Assembly (NCBI GenBank): GCA_948467675.1
Contig: CAOKFI010000027.1
Location: 1-38,993 of the forward strand
Reading direction: 5' to 3'
DNA: 38,993 nucleotides
Origin: an uncultured Porphyromonadaceae bacterium
GTDB taxonomy: Bacteria > Bacteroidota > Bacteroidia > Bacteroidales > Muribaculaceae
A program made the position numbers and the translations under genes. Each line of letters starts with the position of its first letter. Positions within the stretch are counted from its first letter, which is position 1. The notes under the pieces are model-generated. The model ran no database searches, was not told the DNA's origin, and saw only the letters and a list, made by a program, of their open reading frames with translations. Shown piece by piece: positions 25,341 to 34,866 of this stretch.

Positions 25341-28300
25341 ATGAGAAAGTACAACATCATCAACAATTCGTTGGGGTGGCTTTGCTTCGCGATCGCCGCC
25401 GTAACCTATCTGCTCACATTGGAGCCAACGGCCAGTTTCTGGGACTGTCCGGAGTTCATATCGCAAGGATATAAACTTGAGGTCGGACACCCGCCCGGCA
25501 ACCCGATATTCATGCTCGCAGCACGCTTCTTCGTCAACTTCACCGGGGGCGATGTCACCAAAGTGGCAGTAGCAGTCAACACGATGTCGGCTCTGCTCAG
25601 CGCAGCCACCATACTGCTGCTGTTCTGGACCATAACACATCTGGTACGCCGGCTCATAACCAAAGACGATGCCGCGGACTACACCGCAGCCGAGATGATA
25701 TCGATATTCGGTTCCGGTCTGGTCGGAGCTCTGGCATATACATGGAGCGACACATTCTGGTTCTCGGCTGTCGAGGGCGAGGTATACGCATTCTCGTCGT
25801 TCTGTACGGCACTCGTATTCTGGCTAATCCTCAAATGGGAGAACCGCGCCGACCAGCCGCACAGCGACAGCTATCTGATACTTATAGCCTATGTGATAGG
25901 CATATCGATAGCCGTACACCTGCTAAATCTGCTCTGTATCCCGGCCATTGTGCTCGTGTTCTACTACAAGAAGTTCAAGAACATCAACGCAAAAGGCTCG
26001 ATGATAGCCCTGTGCGTGTCGTTCGTGATCGTAGCCCTCATACTCTACGGTCTGGTTCCCGGATTCATCGAAGTGGCACAATACTTCGAGTTGATGGCTG
26101 TCAACGGATTCGGATGGAGCTACAATTCAGGAGTAGTGCTGTACACAGTGATCACACTGGCCACATTTATCTGGGCCATAACCGAGATATACCGGCAGAA
26201 AAATCCGGCCAGAATCAAGCTGTCGTTTGCCCTGAGCATACTGTTTTCAGGCATACCGTTCATTGGCAGCAGCCTGTTCATACCGGTGCTCATCATGATA
26301 GCTCTCGGAGCATGGCTCATAATGTCTAAAAGTCTTCCTGTACGGATACTCAACATAATCGTGCTCAGCGTATTCGTGATATTCATCGGATATTCGTCGT
26401 ATGCGCTTCTGCTCATACGCTCCTCGGCCAACACTCCGATGAACCAGAACGGACCCGACAATGTATTCTCGCTCAGCTCATATCTCAACCGCGAGCAGTA
26501 CGGCCAGCGCCCTCTGTTCTTCGGCGAGACATTTACTTCCGACGTGCTCCGCGATGCATCGGGATCTCCGATATACAAGACCGGCGAGGCCGAATATTCA
26601 AAGACCGTCAAGACCGACTCCCTGCAGCCCGACCGCTACGACGTGACCGGCTACGCCAAGACTCCGACCTATATGCCCGAACTCGACATGCTCTTTCCGC
26701 GCATGTATTCTCCCGACGCTGACCACCGTCAGGCATATATGGACTGGCTCGGCATAAACGAATCGGATCTGTCGATCGTACAGGCCACATCGACTGTCGA
26801 CGCCAACGGCAACACCCTCGACCGAAAGATGATGCGCAAGCCGACCTTCAGCCAGAACCTGCAGTTCTTCATCAACTACCAGCTGGTACACATGTATCTG
26901 CGGTACTTCATGTGGAACTTCGCCGGACGCCAGAACGATATCCAGGGCAACGGCGAGGTAAACCACGGCAACTGGATATCAGGCATACCGCTTATCGACA
27001 ACCCGAGGCTCGGGGATCAGAGCCTGTTGCCCGACGACATAGGCCGAGGCAACAAGGGACACAACGTGTTCTATATGCTGCCTCTGCTGCTCGGCATCAT
27101 AGGCCTGCTATGGCAGTCATTCTCATCGCAGAGAGGTATCGAACAGTTCTGGGTAGTGTTCTTCCTGTTCTTTATGACAGGCATCGCCATCGTGCTGTAT
27201 CTCAACCAGACACCTCTGCAGCCGCGTGAACGCGACTATGCATTCGCCGGATCATTCTACGCATTCGCCATCTGGATCGGCATGGGCGTAGCAGCCATAG
27301 CGGAAATACTGCGCAAGATTCCGGTCAAAGATTCCGGATCGAAGACACACGCCACAGGATGCGCGGCTCTGGCCACAGTCATAGGACTTATCGTACCGCT
27401 TCAGATGGTATCGCAGACATGGGACGACCACGACCGTTCCGGACGATACACGACCCGCGATTTCGGAATGAACTATCTGTCATCGCTCGACGACAACGCC
27501 ATCATATTCACCAACGGAGACAATGACACCTTCCCGCTGTGGTACGCACAGGAGGTCGAGGGATACCGTACCGACGTGCGCGTGGTCAACCTGTCGTATC
27601 TGACCACAGACTGGTATGCAAACCAGCAGCTCATACCATCCTATGAGGCCGCAGGCATCCCGATGACAGCCACTGCCGCCGATTTCGGCCAGAACCGCCG
27701 CCAGTACAGCATCGTCGTACCGTCCGATACCACGCCTACTCCTATGCTCGGCGCTCTGCGGCAGCTCTACAGCCCGGAAGCCGACGTGGTGGGCGAACGC
27801 CTCGGAGTAGCCACACCGGTGATGATCTACAACAATGTCTACATACCTGTCGACATTGACCAGGCGGTAGCCGCCGGACGCATCACACCGGAGGAAGCCA
27901 CAGCAGCCGAGACATCAATAGACCTGATGCTCGTCAACCCGTCGTCATCGTCCTGGTACCGCGGGCTCAACCTAAGCCAGGCGCTCACGCTCGACATACT
28001 CGCCACCGACATCGTCGACAGCCTGTGGAGCCGCCCCGTCTACTTCGCAATGACCGTCCCCAACCGCTACTACATGGGTCTTGACAAATACCTTCGTAGC
28101 ACCGGTATGGCCTATGAAGTATCGCCCATCATCGAAAACGGATCGGCTCCGGGTGTCAACACCGACAAGATGTACCGAAACGTGATGGAGCGCTTCCGCT
28201 GGGGAGGCATCGCAGAATCGAAAGACAGAATCTATCTCGACGAGACTGTGAGACGTATGGTCACTACCACTCGCTCGACACTGCTCGATCTCGCATACGC

Positions 28301-28889
28301 GCTGTATACCGAAGGTCGCAAAGCCGAGATCGCAGCCGTACATCCCGACTACGCCGGAGTGGCCGACTCGACCGAATTCAGCGATTTCGCCCGCGAACGC
28401 TACCTCAAGGCGCTCGACATAATGAATCTGATGGTCGAGAAACTGCCTGTGGAGCCGGCGCCGTACGGAGTGCAGATGGGACAGCAGGTAGGCGACATGT
28501 TCGTGTCGCTCGGCGATGTGCTCGGCGATCCCGACATCACCGCACGCGGCGCCGAGATACTCGAACACGAGATCCGTCTCTACGGCCAGCACCTCATCTA
28601 TATGCAGCACCTCAAGCCATGGCAATATTCACTGCTGCCGCAGAACGACCGCTATGTGCGCCGTCTGCAACTGAGCGACGGACCCAAGAGCTATTTCCTC
28701 GATCTGCTGCTGAGCTACAACGATGCCGCTGACCGGGATTCGTTCCGCAATCTGCTTGTAGAGCTTCAGGATCAGGGTGTCGACTTCTCTCTGCTTCCTC
28801 TGACGGAATACGGTTTCGGATCTGGATCCGACAACCAGTCACAGCCTCAGGCAGCCGAAGGCTCCGCGGTAGGCGCAAGCGCATCGTAA
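25341..28889 (+). CDS. DUF2723 family membrane protein, probable glycosyltransferase-like
   Basis: The 1182-residue product starts with a DUF2723 domain: LEPTASFWDCPEFI in the first extracytoplasmic loop, then GYKLEVGHPPGNPIFML, with many membrane segments over about residues 10-390 and again near 580-690. The last 450 residues are hydrophilic and probably periplasmic, containing FTNGDNDTFPLWYAQEVEG. The family shares a fold with GT-C glycosyltransferases, and the human relative TMEM260 is a protein O-mannosyltransferase. A role in protein O-glycosylation or another envelope glycan step is therefore plausible but inferred. It has its own promoter and is followed by a polysaccharide deacetylase gene 19 nt downstream. 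Confidence 0.85.
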   Translation: MRKYNIINNSLGWLCFAIAAVTYLLTLEPTASFWDCPEFISQGYKLEVGHPPGNPIFMLAARFFVNFTGGDVTKVAVAVNTMSALLSAATILLLFWTITHLVRRLITKDDAADYTAAEMISIFGSGLVGALAYTWSDTFWFSAVEGEVYAFSSFCTALVFWLILKWENRADQPHSDSYLILIAYVIGISIAVHLLNLLCIPAIVLVFYYKKFKNINAKGSMIALCVSFVIVALILYGLVPGFIEVAQYFELMAVNGFGWSYNSGVVLYTVITLATFIWAITEIYRQKNPARIKLSFALSILFSGIPFIGSSLFIPVLIMIALGAWLIMSKSLPVRILNIIVLSVFVIFIGYSSYALLLIRSSANTPMNQNGPDNVFSLSSYLNREQYGQRPLFFGETFTSDVLRDASGSPIYKTGEAEYSKTVKTDSLQPDRYDVTGYAKTPTYMPELDMLFPRMYSPDADHRQAYMDWLGINESDLSIVQATSTVDANGNTLDRKMMRKPTFSQNLQFFINYQLVHMYLRYFMWNFAGRQNDIQGNGEVNHGNWISGIPLIDNPRLGDQSLLPDDIGRGNKGHNVFYMLPLLLGIIGLLWQSFSSQRGIEQFWVVFFLFFMTGIAIVLYLNQTPLQPRERDYAFAGSFYAFAIWIGMGVAAIAEILRKIPVKDSGSKTHATGCAALATVIGLIVPLQMVSQTWDDHDRSGRYTTRDFGMNYLSSLDDNAIIFTNGDNDTFPLWYAQEVEGYRTDVRVVNLSYLTTDWYANQQLIPSYEAAGIPMTATAADFGQNRRQYSIVVPSDTTPTPMLGALRQLYSPEADVVGERLGVATPVMIYNNVYIPVDIDQAVAAGRITPEEATAAETSIDLMLVNPSSSSWYRGLNLSQALTLDILATDIVDSLWSRPVYFAMTVPNRYYMGLDKYLRSTGMAYEVSPIIENGSAPGVNTDKMYRNVMERFRWGGIAESKDRIYLDETVRRMVTTTRSTLLDLAYALYTEGRKAEIAAVHPDYAGVADSTEFSDFARERYLKALDIMNLMVEKLPVEPAPYGVQMGQQVGDMFVSLGDVLGDPDITARGAEILEHEIRLYGQHLIYMQHLKPWQYSLLPQNDRYVRRLQLSDGPKSYFLDLLLSYNDAADRDSFRNLLVELQDQGVDFSLLPLTEYGFGSGSDNQSQPQAAEGSAVGASAS

Positions 28890-28908
28890 CCACCGCCACC
28901 CGGACACC

Positions 28909-29526
28909 ATGCTTATCGAACAGCCCCCATTGCCGTATCGCCTCCTTTTTCCGGAGGCGATATGGCGTATAAAGCGCAAGAAGCGCCGCGTCGTATACCT
29001 GACATTCGACGACGGCCCCATTCCGGAGGTCACACCATGGGTGCTCGATCTGCTCGACAGCCACGGAATAAAGGCCACATTCTTTCTCGTCGGCGACAAC
29101 GTGAGACGCCATCCGGAACTACTCGAGGAAATCCGCCGCCGCGGACACTCGTGGGGCAACCATACCATGCATCACCTGCAGGGATTCAAGACCGAACGGA
29201 GGCGCTACATGCGCGACATTACCGAAGCCGACACACTTATCGACAGCCCTCTGTTCCGCCCCCCTCACGGACTGATACGCTGGTCGCAGGCCGCAGCCAT
29301 CAAGAACCACTACAACATAGTGATGTACGATCTCGTGACCCGCGACTACAGCTACAAGATGACACCCGACCGAGTGCTCGCCAACGTGCGCCGGTATGCC
29401 CGCAACGGATCCATAATCGTATTTCACGACTCTCTGCGAGCCGAACGCAACCTCCGCGAGGCTCTTCCCGCCGCAATAGAGTGGCTCAAAAGCCAGGGTT
29501 ATGAATTCCTCCCGATCCCTATGTAA
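28909..29526 (+). CDS. Polysaccharide deacetylase (NodB domain)
   Basis: The 205-residue CE4-type enzyme has all core motifs: TFDDGP (catalytic base/metal Asp at 34-35), NHTMHH with metal ligands H85 and H89, RPPHG (117-121) and the late VFHDS. These enzymes remove N- or O-acetyl groups from glycans. No signal peptide is evident; the start MLIEQPPLPYRLLF is followed by a basic RIKRKKRR stretch. Location and substrate are therefore uncertain. Its 3' end overlaps queG by 26 nt. Confidence 0.9.
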   Translation: MLIEQPPLPYRLLFPEAIWRIKRKKRRVVYLTFDDGPIPEVTPWVLDLLDSHGIKATFFLVGDNVRRHPELLEEIRRRGHSWGNHTMHHLQGFKTERRRYMRDITEADTLIDSPLFRPPHGLIRWSQAAAIKNHYNIVMYDLVTRDYSYKMTPDRVLANVRRYARNGSIIVFHDSLRAERNLREALPAAIEWLKSQGYEFLPIPM

Positions 29527-30418
29527 AGAGCATATACGCCGCATCATGCTCGATGCAGGAGCCGAGACCGTCGGGTTTGCCGAGGCAGCTCCTGTAAGCG
29601 GTGAGGCAGAACTGCGCTATAACAGGTGGATCGCAGACGGACGACATGCCGGAATGAGCTATATGAAGCGTTATCCCGACGTGCGGCGCGACCCGCGACT
29701 GCTGCTTGAAGGCGCACATACCGTCATAGTGGCGGCTTTCAACTACACCCCGACCCGACGCCAGCCCCACGGAGCGCCTCGGATAGCAGACTATGCGCTC
29801 GGACTGGACTATCACGACGTGATACGCGCACGTCTCGGCGGAGCGGCTGAGAAAATGAAACAGATGTATGGTGGCGAGACCCGTATATGTGTCGATACGG
29901 CACCGTTGCGCGAACGCTACTGGGCTGTGCGTGCCGGACTCGGATTCATCGGTCTCAACAATCAGCTCATAGTCCCCGGAATCGGAAGCCGCGTATTTAT
30001 CGGCACTGTCATCTGGACAGAAACCGTCGACCCCGACATGCCATGCACGGATTCATGTGCCCGCTGCGGAGCATGCCTGAAAGCATGTCCGGCCCAGGCA
30101 CTCCAGCCCGACGGATCAGGACTGGACGCACGCCGGTGCCTATCATACCTCACCATCGAACACCGTGGCGATCTGCCGGAAGACCTGCATACCGGAGGCC
30201 GTCTGTATGGCTGCGACGCATGTCAGGACGTATGCCCGCACAACCGCACGGCAACTCCCACAGCCATTCCTGAGTTTACCCCATCCGAAAGCATCACCGC
30301 CCTTACCGAAGCTGATATCGACACAATGGATGCCGACCGGTTCCGCACACTGTTCCGCCACTCCGCCGTGCGCCGCACAAAGCTCGAAGGCCTCCGCCGC
30401 AACCTCCGGCACCTGTAA
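29501..30418 (+). CDS. queG: Epoxyqueuosine reductase
   Basis: The 305-residue cobalamin-dependent enzyme reduces epoxyqueuosine to queuosine in tRNA. Two 4Fe-4S motifs are present: CTDSCARCGACLKACP and a later YGCDACQDVCPHNR. The GLGFIGLNNQLIVPGIGSR segment is the usual cofactor region. It is shorter than E. coli QueG because it lacks the C-terminal HEAT-like repeats, as is common in this phylum. The ATG at 29501 overlaps the deacetylase gene but is needed for the N-terminal helix (SLCKEHIRRIMLDAGAETV). A bidirectional terminator follows. Confidence 0.93.
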   Translation: MNSSRSLCKEHIRRIMLDAGAETVGFAEAAPVSGEAELRYNRWIADGRHAGMSYMKRYPDVRRDPRLLLEGAHTVIVAAFNYTPTRRQPHGAPRIADYALGLDYHDVIRARLGGAAEKMKQMYGGETRICVDTAPLRERYWAVRAGLGFIGLNNQLIVPGIGSRVFIGTVIWTETVDPDMPCTDSCARCGACLKACPAQALQPDGSGLDARRCLSYLTIEHRGDLPEDLHTGGRLYGCDACQDVCPHNRTATPTAIPEFTPSESITALTEADIDTMDADRFRTLFRHSAVRRTKLEGLRRNLRHL

Positions 30419-30470
30419 AAAAACGACGAAGCCCTGCTGCCGGATGACAGCGGGGCTTCGCTTTATTCCT
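30417..30470. terminator. Bidirectional terminator between queG and the esterase gene
   Basis: CGAAGCCCTGCTG (30427-30439) and CAGCGGGGCTTCG (30448-30460) form a 13-bp stem with one G-T pair. A run of seven A precedes it (a T-run for the minus strand), and CTTTATT follows on the plus strand. It separates the convergent queG and esterase genes. Confidence 0.85.
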
Positions 30471-30490
30471 AAAGTATTACTCTATACTTA

Positions 30491-32437
30491 TTATCTGATA
30501 CCGCCTTTGTCGGAGGCAAACGGAAGCACAGGCAGGCCGTTCTCTCCGAACAGGTTCACATACGGATAGTCAGCCCATAGATAGCGCACTACAGCAGGAG
30601 TCTTAACCTCCGGAGTGGAAACAACCAGTGTATCGTCACCACGGAGTCTGGCCTGTCCCTGTACGAACCTGCCGTCCTTGCCTGCCACTATAAAGCCCTG
30701 GATAGCGCAGGAGCGTGGAGCCAGAGGCTTGTCGAAGCGGATCACTACGTTATGTCCGTCGAATTTAGTAGACACTGGACGCGGGCCATCGGTCTCACCC
30801 TTTATGCCGTAGGTACGGTCAAGTGCCATGGTCGAAAGGCGGCGTGCCACCTCCTGCTTGTTTTTTGGATGTATATCTGTAGGATGTCCGAGATCCACGG
30901 CTGTGATCATGCCCGTATTGGGGAGCTCCAGAGCATTGGCCTGTGCCTGCCGCAGATGTGCCCATCCCGATTCCGGCTGCTCCACCGACGGCACGCCGAA
31001 CGCTGCGAGCTGAACGAAATAGAACGGCATGTCCTTCCTGCTCCAACGTTCGCGCCAGCTCTCGATCATACCCTTGAACATATCGGAATACTGCTGCGGG
31101 CGCCCCACGTTGCTCTCGCCCTGATACCAGATAGCGCCCTGTATGGGGAGCACATGAAGCGGATGGATCATCGCGTTGTAGAGACATGCCGGAAAATTGT
31201 TGGAACCGATCGAAAGCGATGTGGCCAGCTCCGGCGAGGCTGTCAGATCGGCAAGCACATGGAAACGCCACTCGCCTTTGAGATCAACACGTGTCCCGCC
31301 GGGCAACAGCGCATAGTAGTCGTCGGGATTGCCGGTAGTACCGCCAGGACCGCCGTAGTCGCGGGCACGGACCGAAATCACATTCTTGCCAGCCTTCACG
31401 AGCGAGCCGTCGACCGAATATACACGCTGCATGTTGTGGCCTACAGTGCTGCCGATAAGCGTCCCGTTGAAATATGTCGACTCTTCGTCGTCGAAGTATC
31501 CCACACTCAGAGTCATAGGCTTACCGGCCTGGTCTTTCGGCACATCTATCTCAGTCTGGTACCACGCTATGCCGTCAAGGGCAGGATATCCGTGCTCTTC
31601 CCAGTAGGCGGGCACAGGCATCTTCTCCCATGAAGTGTTGAACTTTGCCGGATCGAACGGTTTGCCGCCGTCGGCTATGGTCGATCCGCATTTCGCCATC
31701 AGATCGGCGGAATAATTTTTCACTTTCTCGTCATTGAACTCGCACTTCTCGGCTATCGCTATCTGGGTCTGGAATCCATCTATGCCGCGGAGAGTCTCGT
31801 AAGGAGTCCAGGCCTCGCCTACAGTACCTCCCCAGCATGTCTCGATCACGCCTACAGGCACCCCGAGCGATTTCTGAAGATTGCGGCCGAACAGATATGC
31901 TATGCTCGAAAATTTGGACATATTGTCGGGATCGCACACTACCCATCCTCCCATATTGACCTCGCAGTCGTCTTTCTCGCTGTAGGCCACGGCCTTCTTT
32001 ACCTGAAGCATGCGTAGATCCGGATCGACAGCCAGTACCGACTCGTCGGCTCCGGCCATCAGCCCGCCTATGTTGACGTTCATCTCCATATTGGACTGTC
32101 CGGAACACACCCAGACCTCGCCGGAAAGTATGTTGACAAGACGGAGAGGATTGCCGCTGCCGTCGTCGAATGTCATTGTATAAGGTCCACCTGCTTCAGG
32201 TGTGGCCACTTTTACTGTAAATCTGCCGTCGGCTCCGGTTCTGGCTGTCCCGAGCACACCGTTGGTCCATGTCGCGGTCACTTTCACAGTCGAGCCGGGA
32301 GCCGCTTTGCCCGGAACAGTAAGCATGGCATTGCGCTGCACCACCATATTGCTGGTGATGAAGCGAGGCAGTGTCACGGTGGCCGTAGCCACCGTGGCTG
32401 CCATCAGCGCAAGGGTTGTAAAGATTGCTTTTTTCAT
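30491..32437 (-). CDS. Secreted sialate-O-acetylesterase-like enzyme (SASA/CE-type)
   Basis: The 648-residue product has a signal peptide (MKKAIFTTLALMAATVATA). The SASA/SGNH catalytic core includes VWVCSGQSNMEM, with nucleophile Ser115, and IQGAIWYQGESNVGRPQQY later. The closing catalytic D-x-x-H is in HPTDIHPKNKQEVARR. An inserted beta-rich domain lies around residues 265-375 (WYQTEIDVPKDQAGKPMTLS). Enzymes of this family remove O-acetyl groups from sialic acid or plant glycans such as pectin. Given the neighbouring rhamnosidase and HTCS, deacetylation of a rhamnose-containing or pectic glycan is a reasonable inference. It is the last gene of the operon, 18 nt after the GH3 remnant. Confidence 0.88.
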   Translation of the reverse strand: MKKAIFTTLALMAATVATATVTLPRFITSNMVVQRNAMLTVPGKAAPGSTVKVTATWTNGVLGTARTGADGRFTVKVATPEAGGPYTMTFDDGSGNPLRLVNILSGEVWVCSGQSNMEMNVNIGGLMAGADESVLAVDPDLRMLQVKKAVAYSEKDDCEVNMGGWVVCDPDNMSKFSSIAYLFGRNLQKSLGVPVGVIETCWGGTVGEAWTPYETLRGIDGFQTQIAIAEKCEFNDEKVKNYSADLMAKCGSTIADGGKPFDPAKFNTSWEKMPVPAYWEEHGYPALDGIAWYQTEIDVPKDQAGKPMTLSVGYFDDEESTYFNGTLIGSTVGHNMQRVYSVDGSLVKAGKNVISVRARDYGGPGGTTGNPDDYYALLPGGTRVDLKGEWRFHVLADLTASPELATSLSIGSNNFPACLYNAMIHPLHVLPIQGAIWYQGESNVGRPQQYSDMFKGMIESWRERWSRKDMPFYFVQLAAFGVPSVEQPESGWAHLRQAQANALELPNTGMITAVDLGHPTDIHPKNKQEVARRLSTMALDRTYGIKGETDGPRPVSTKFDGHNVVIRFDKPLAPRSCAIQGFIVAGKDGRFVQGQARLRGDDTLVVSTPEVKTPAVVRYLWADYPYVNLFGENGLPVLPFASDKGGIR

Positions 32438-32455
32438 TATGCGATAAAGTGTGGT

Positions 32456-32860
32456 TTATTTGATATGATACAATTTTGTCAGCGCTTCCATTCGATTCCA
32501 GCTCGAGGCCGAGGCCAGCGGCACCGGGAAATGAGTCCAGTAGCCATGGATCACATCCAGACCGATCAGCAGAGGCACCCGGGAACTATCCACTGCCACC
32601 CGCATAGCGTCGTACGATGCCTTGGGATCGGAACCGCCGACAGCACTTACAAGACCGGCGGCTATCGCCTCGTCCTGCCCCAGTGCGGTGCCTACCACAC
32701 GGGGAGTGCCAACACCACCGAAATTGAGCTGACCTATTTTCTCCCCTAAGCTCATATTCCTCATCAGGGAGTCCAAGGCCCTGTCCATGGCCGGATCGGA
32801 AGAAGCGCCGGCAACCGCAGTGGCCGCCAGCGCTAATATTGATATGGCTTGTTTCTTCAT
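32456..32860 (-). pseudogene. Truncated GH3 beta-glucosidase-like N-terminus
   Basis: The 134-residue product has an intact signal peptide (MKKQAISILALAATAVAGA) and the opening of a GH3 barrel: MRNMSLGEKIGQLNFGG and then SRVPLLIGLDVIHGYWTHFP, which match GH3/BglX enzymes. It stops after ASSWNRMEALTKLYHIK. Full-length GH3 enzymes have 600-800 residues, so the catalytic nucleophile and most of the barrel are missing. Only 18 nt separate its stop from the esterase gene, so no distal fragment remains nearby. A deletion joining the 5' end of a GH3 gene to the upstream side of the esterase is the simplest explanation. It may still be expressed as a short secreted protein. Confidence 0.85.
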
Positions 32861-32873
32861 CGTCTGCTGATGT

Positions 32874-34622
32874 TTATTTCATGGCCAACGTCGAACCGGC
32901 CTTCTTCACAACCTTTACACCCTTGGGAGCGTCGACCTTGCAGTCCACAGCGCCTTTGGCATTGCGGCTGGCACTGATCTTTACCGGGCCGAACGGTGTC
33001 GGGAACGTACCCTCCACCGAGTTAAGCGAACCCAGGTTGGGAGCCACCTCGATGGTACGGCATCCGGGTTCCAAAGGGGTCACACCGAGCACATGGCGGG
33101 TCATCCAGCTCGTGGGACCCGAAGCCCATCCGTGACACATGCTCAGACGCAGACCGGTGTAGCAGTACGCACCGCCGCCGGAATGGATGTCGTAACGGTC
33201 GGCAGGCACGATCTCATCGATACGCCCGGCATTGGCTACATCACTGTAGGTCAGATCCTCCCAGAATGAAGTAGCGCCCAGATCAAGCATAGCTCCCCAG
33301 TATTTGGAGATCAGATCCATCGCCTCCTTGTAGCGTCCGCCTTTGGCCAGAGCCTCGAGCATATAATATCCGTAGAATGTCGAGAATGCCTCCGGTCCGT
33401 TCTTGATGATAAGATCGCAGTCGGCATCGACATCTTTGCTCTGGCCGGATATCACCGCCAGCGCAGCCGCCTGTGAGTTGCCGCAATTGTCGATCGACAC
33501 TCCGTCCATACGCTTGAGACACGCGTCGGCCACCGCCGTCATCTCCTTGTCGCCGATCCATCCGCCGATCTGCGACGCCGCCTGCATAGTCATCAGCATC
33601 ATCGACTGCAGACCGCAGTGTATCACATCCTCCATCTCCGAAGTGGGCCAGTCAAGGAAACGGCCGGCGCCGTCAAGACGCTCCACACCATCCTCGCCGA
33701 CACAGGCGGCGATCTGCTTAACCAGCTTGTTGAGATAAGAGCTGTGCGACTTCAGATAGGCCAGGTCGCCGGTGTGCATGTACAGATCGCGCTGTATGAT
33801 CACCCACCACAGCGAATAGGAGCACATACCGTTCATCCATCCCGGAAGCGGAGTATCAGCCACCGCGAAATCCAGACTCTTGGGCACGACCTCGTGCGCA
33901 CCCCACACATTGGATATCGTAAGCACCTCGGGGTGCATGTCGCCGACCCACACGAGACGGTCGCGCTTGATGCCGTCCCAAAGATACTCCTGCATGTTCA
34001 GTTTGACGGTATAGGCACCGACATCCCATATCTCATTGAGACGCGGATCATCGCTGCGGAACGAGCCGATCTCCTTGTCATCGCGGATCTGCGACGTAGC
34101 CGACACATTCTGCATAGTGAAGTCGGTATCCTTATCGACCAGGTCTATCCGCACGAATCGGAAACCGCTGTTGCCGCACTCCACGCTGCCGAGCCACGGC
34201 GCCTGCACCGTGAAATCGCGCATACCGTGCTCGTTGGTGGCTCCAAGCGGATTCCCCTCCTGGTTGATGTCGTACATGGCCTCCGTCACAGACTCGCCGA
34301 AGCGGACACGCAGACGGACGGGTTTCATGTTGGCACGCATAGCAGCCGAAATCTTGACTCCACCATGTAGTTCGCGGCCGAAATCGAGCAATACCCCCGC
34401 CGTGTGTGTCGAATCGCTGCGGAGGGTTGTGTATTTTGTACCGGCCACCGATACCTGACCGCTGAAAGGTTCGGTGAGCACTCCGGGATTTGCGACATAC
34501 TTCCCGGTCGAATCAGAAAGCCACACGACTCTGGTGGCTGGCACGAGGGTTTTGGTGATGGCCGCGTTGCAGGTCATCCCGACTGCAGCGGCGGCACCAA
34601 GCATAAATAAATGTAATTTCAT
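32874..34622 (-). CDS. GH78-like alpha-L-rhamnosidase
   Basis: The 582-residue product has a signal peptide (MKLHLFMLGAAAAVGMTCNA). A beta-sandwich region (TAGVLLDFGRELHGGVKIS) precedes an (alpha/alpha)6 barrel from about residue 190. The motif YLWDGIKRDRLVWVGDMHPE corresponds to the DCPQRERLGWTGD site of GH78 enzymes, with a substituted first half. The segment ATSFWEDLTY and the C-terminal beta domain (PTPFGPVKISASRNAKG) also match. The family removes terminal alpha-L-rhamnose; activity on another sugar cannot be excluded because of the altered motif. It is shorter than many GH78 enzymes. First gene of the operon with the GH3 remnant and esterase, divergent from the HTCS gene. Confidence 0.85.
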   Translation of the reverse strand: MKLHLFMLGAAAAVGMTCNAAITKTLVPATRVVWLSDSTGKYVANPGVLTEPFSGQVSVAGTKYTTLRSDSTHTAGVLLDFGRELHGGVKISAAMRANMKPVRLRVRFGESVTEAMYDINQEGNPLGATNEHGMRDFTVQAPWLGSVECGNSGFRFVRIDLVDKDTDFTMQNVSATSQIRDDKEIGSFRSDDPRLNEIWDVGAYTVKLNMQEYLWDGIKRDRLVWVGDMHPEVLTISNVWGAHEVVPKSLDFAVADTPLPGWMNGMCSYSLWWVIIQRDLYMHTGDLAYLKSHSSYLNKLVKQIAACVGEDGVERLDGAGRFLDWPTSEMEDVIHCGLQSMMLMTMQAASQIGGWIGDKEMTAVADACLKRMDGVSIDNCGNSQAAALAVISGQSKDVDADCDLIIKNGPEAFSTFYGYYMLEALAKGGRYKEAMDLISKYWGAMLDLGATSFWEDLTYSDVANAGRIDEIVPADRYDIHSGGGAYCYTGLRLSMCHGWASGPTSWMTRHVLGVTPLEPGCRTIEVAPNLGSLNSVEGTFPTPFGPVKISASRNAKGAVDCKVDAPKGVKVVKKAGSTLAMK

Positions 34623-34750
34623 GTGGTTGATATTGCGATTGGGTTTGTGATTCTGTCGGTTGGTTTTCAGATTACAATGTTAGTCATAATTATCCGTTTG
34701 AAATATCTCGTTAATACCTCATTGCATAACAAACGCATTCGGATGGACCG

Positions 34751-34785
34751 CATTTGTTGCAAATGTTTTCATATTTGTTTCAAAT
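34751..34785. promoter_or_regulatory. Two similar palindromes, possible HTCS operator
   Basis: CATTTG-TTG-CAAATG (34751-34765) and ATTTG-TTT-CAAAT (34773-34785) are both perfect inverted repeats with a 3-nt centre. Their centres, 34758 and 34779, are 21 bp apart, about two helical turns. They lie in the 244-nt divergent gap between the glycosidase operon and the HTCS gene, the expected place for regulator binding. The rest of the gap is AT-rich with no gene. Confidence 0.55.
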
Positions 34786-34831
34786 GCAGTGACTGTACAC
34801 CGTAAGTATACCGCCATTTCAAATAATCTTA

Positions 34832-34839
34832 TAAATTTG
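34832..34839 (+). promoter_or_regulatory. -7 promoter element of the HTCS gene
   Basis: TAAATTTG followed by CAT matches TAnnTTTG. It is 27 nt before the proposed GTG start. A TTG at the normal spacing is not seen. Confidence 0.5.
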
Positions 34840-34866
34840 CATTATAAATTACTCTAACCGTCTACC

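Noticed and set aside
34623-34805. 60-codon frame in the HTCS upstream gap
   Set aside because: It runs through the twin palindromes, has no promoter and is Cys/Lys/His-rich with no family resemblance.
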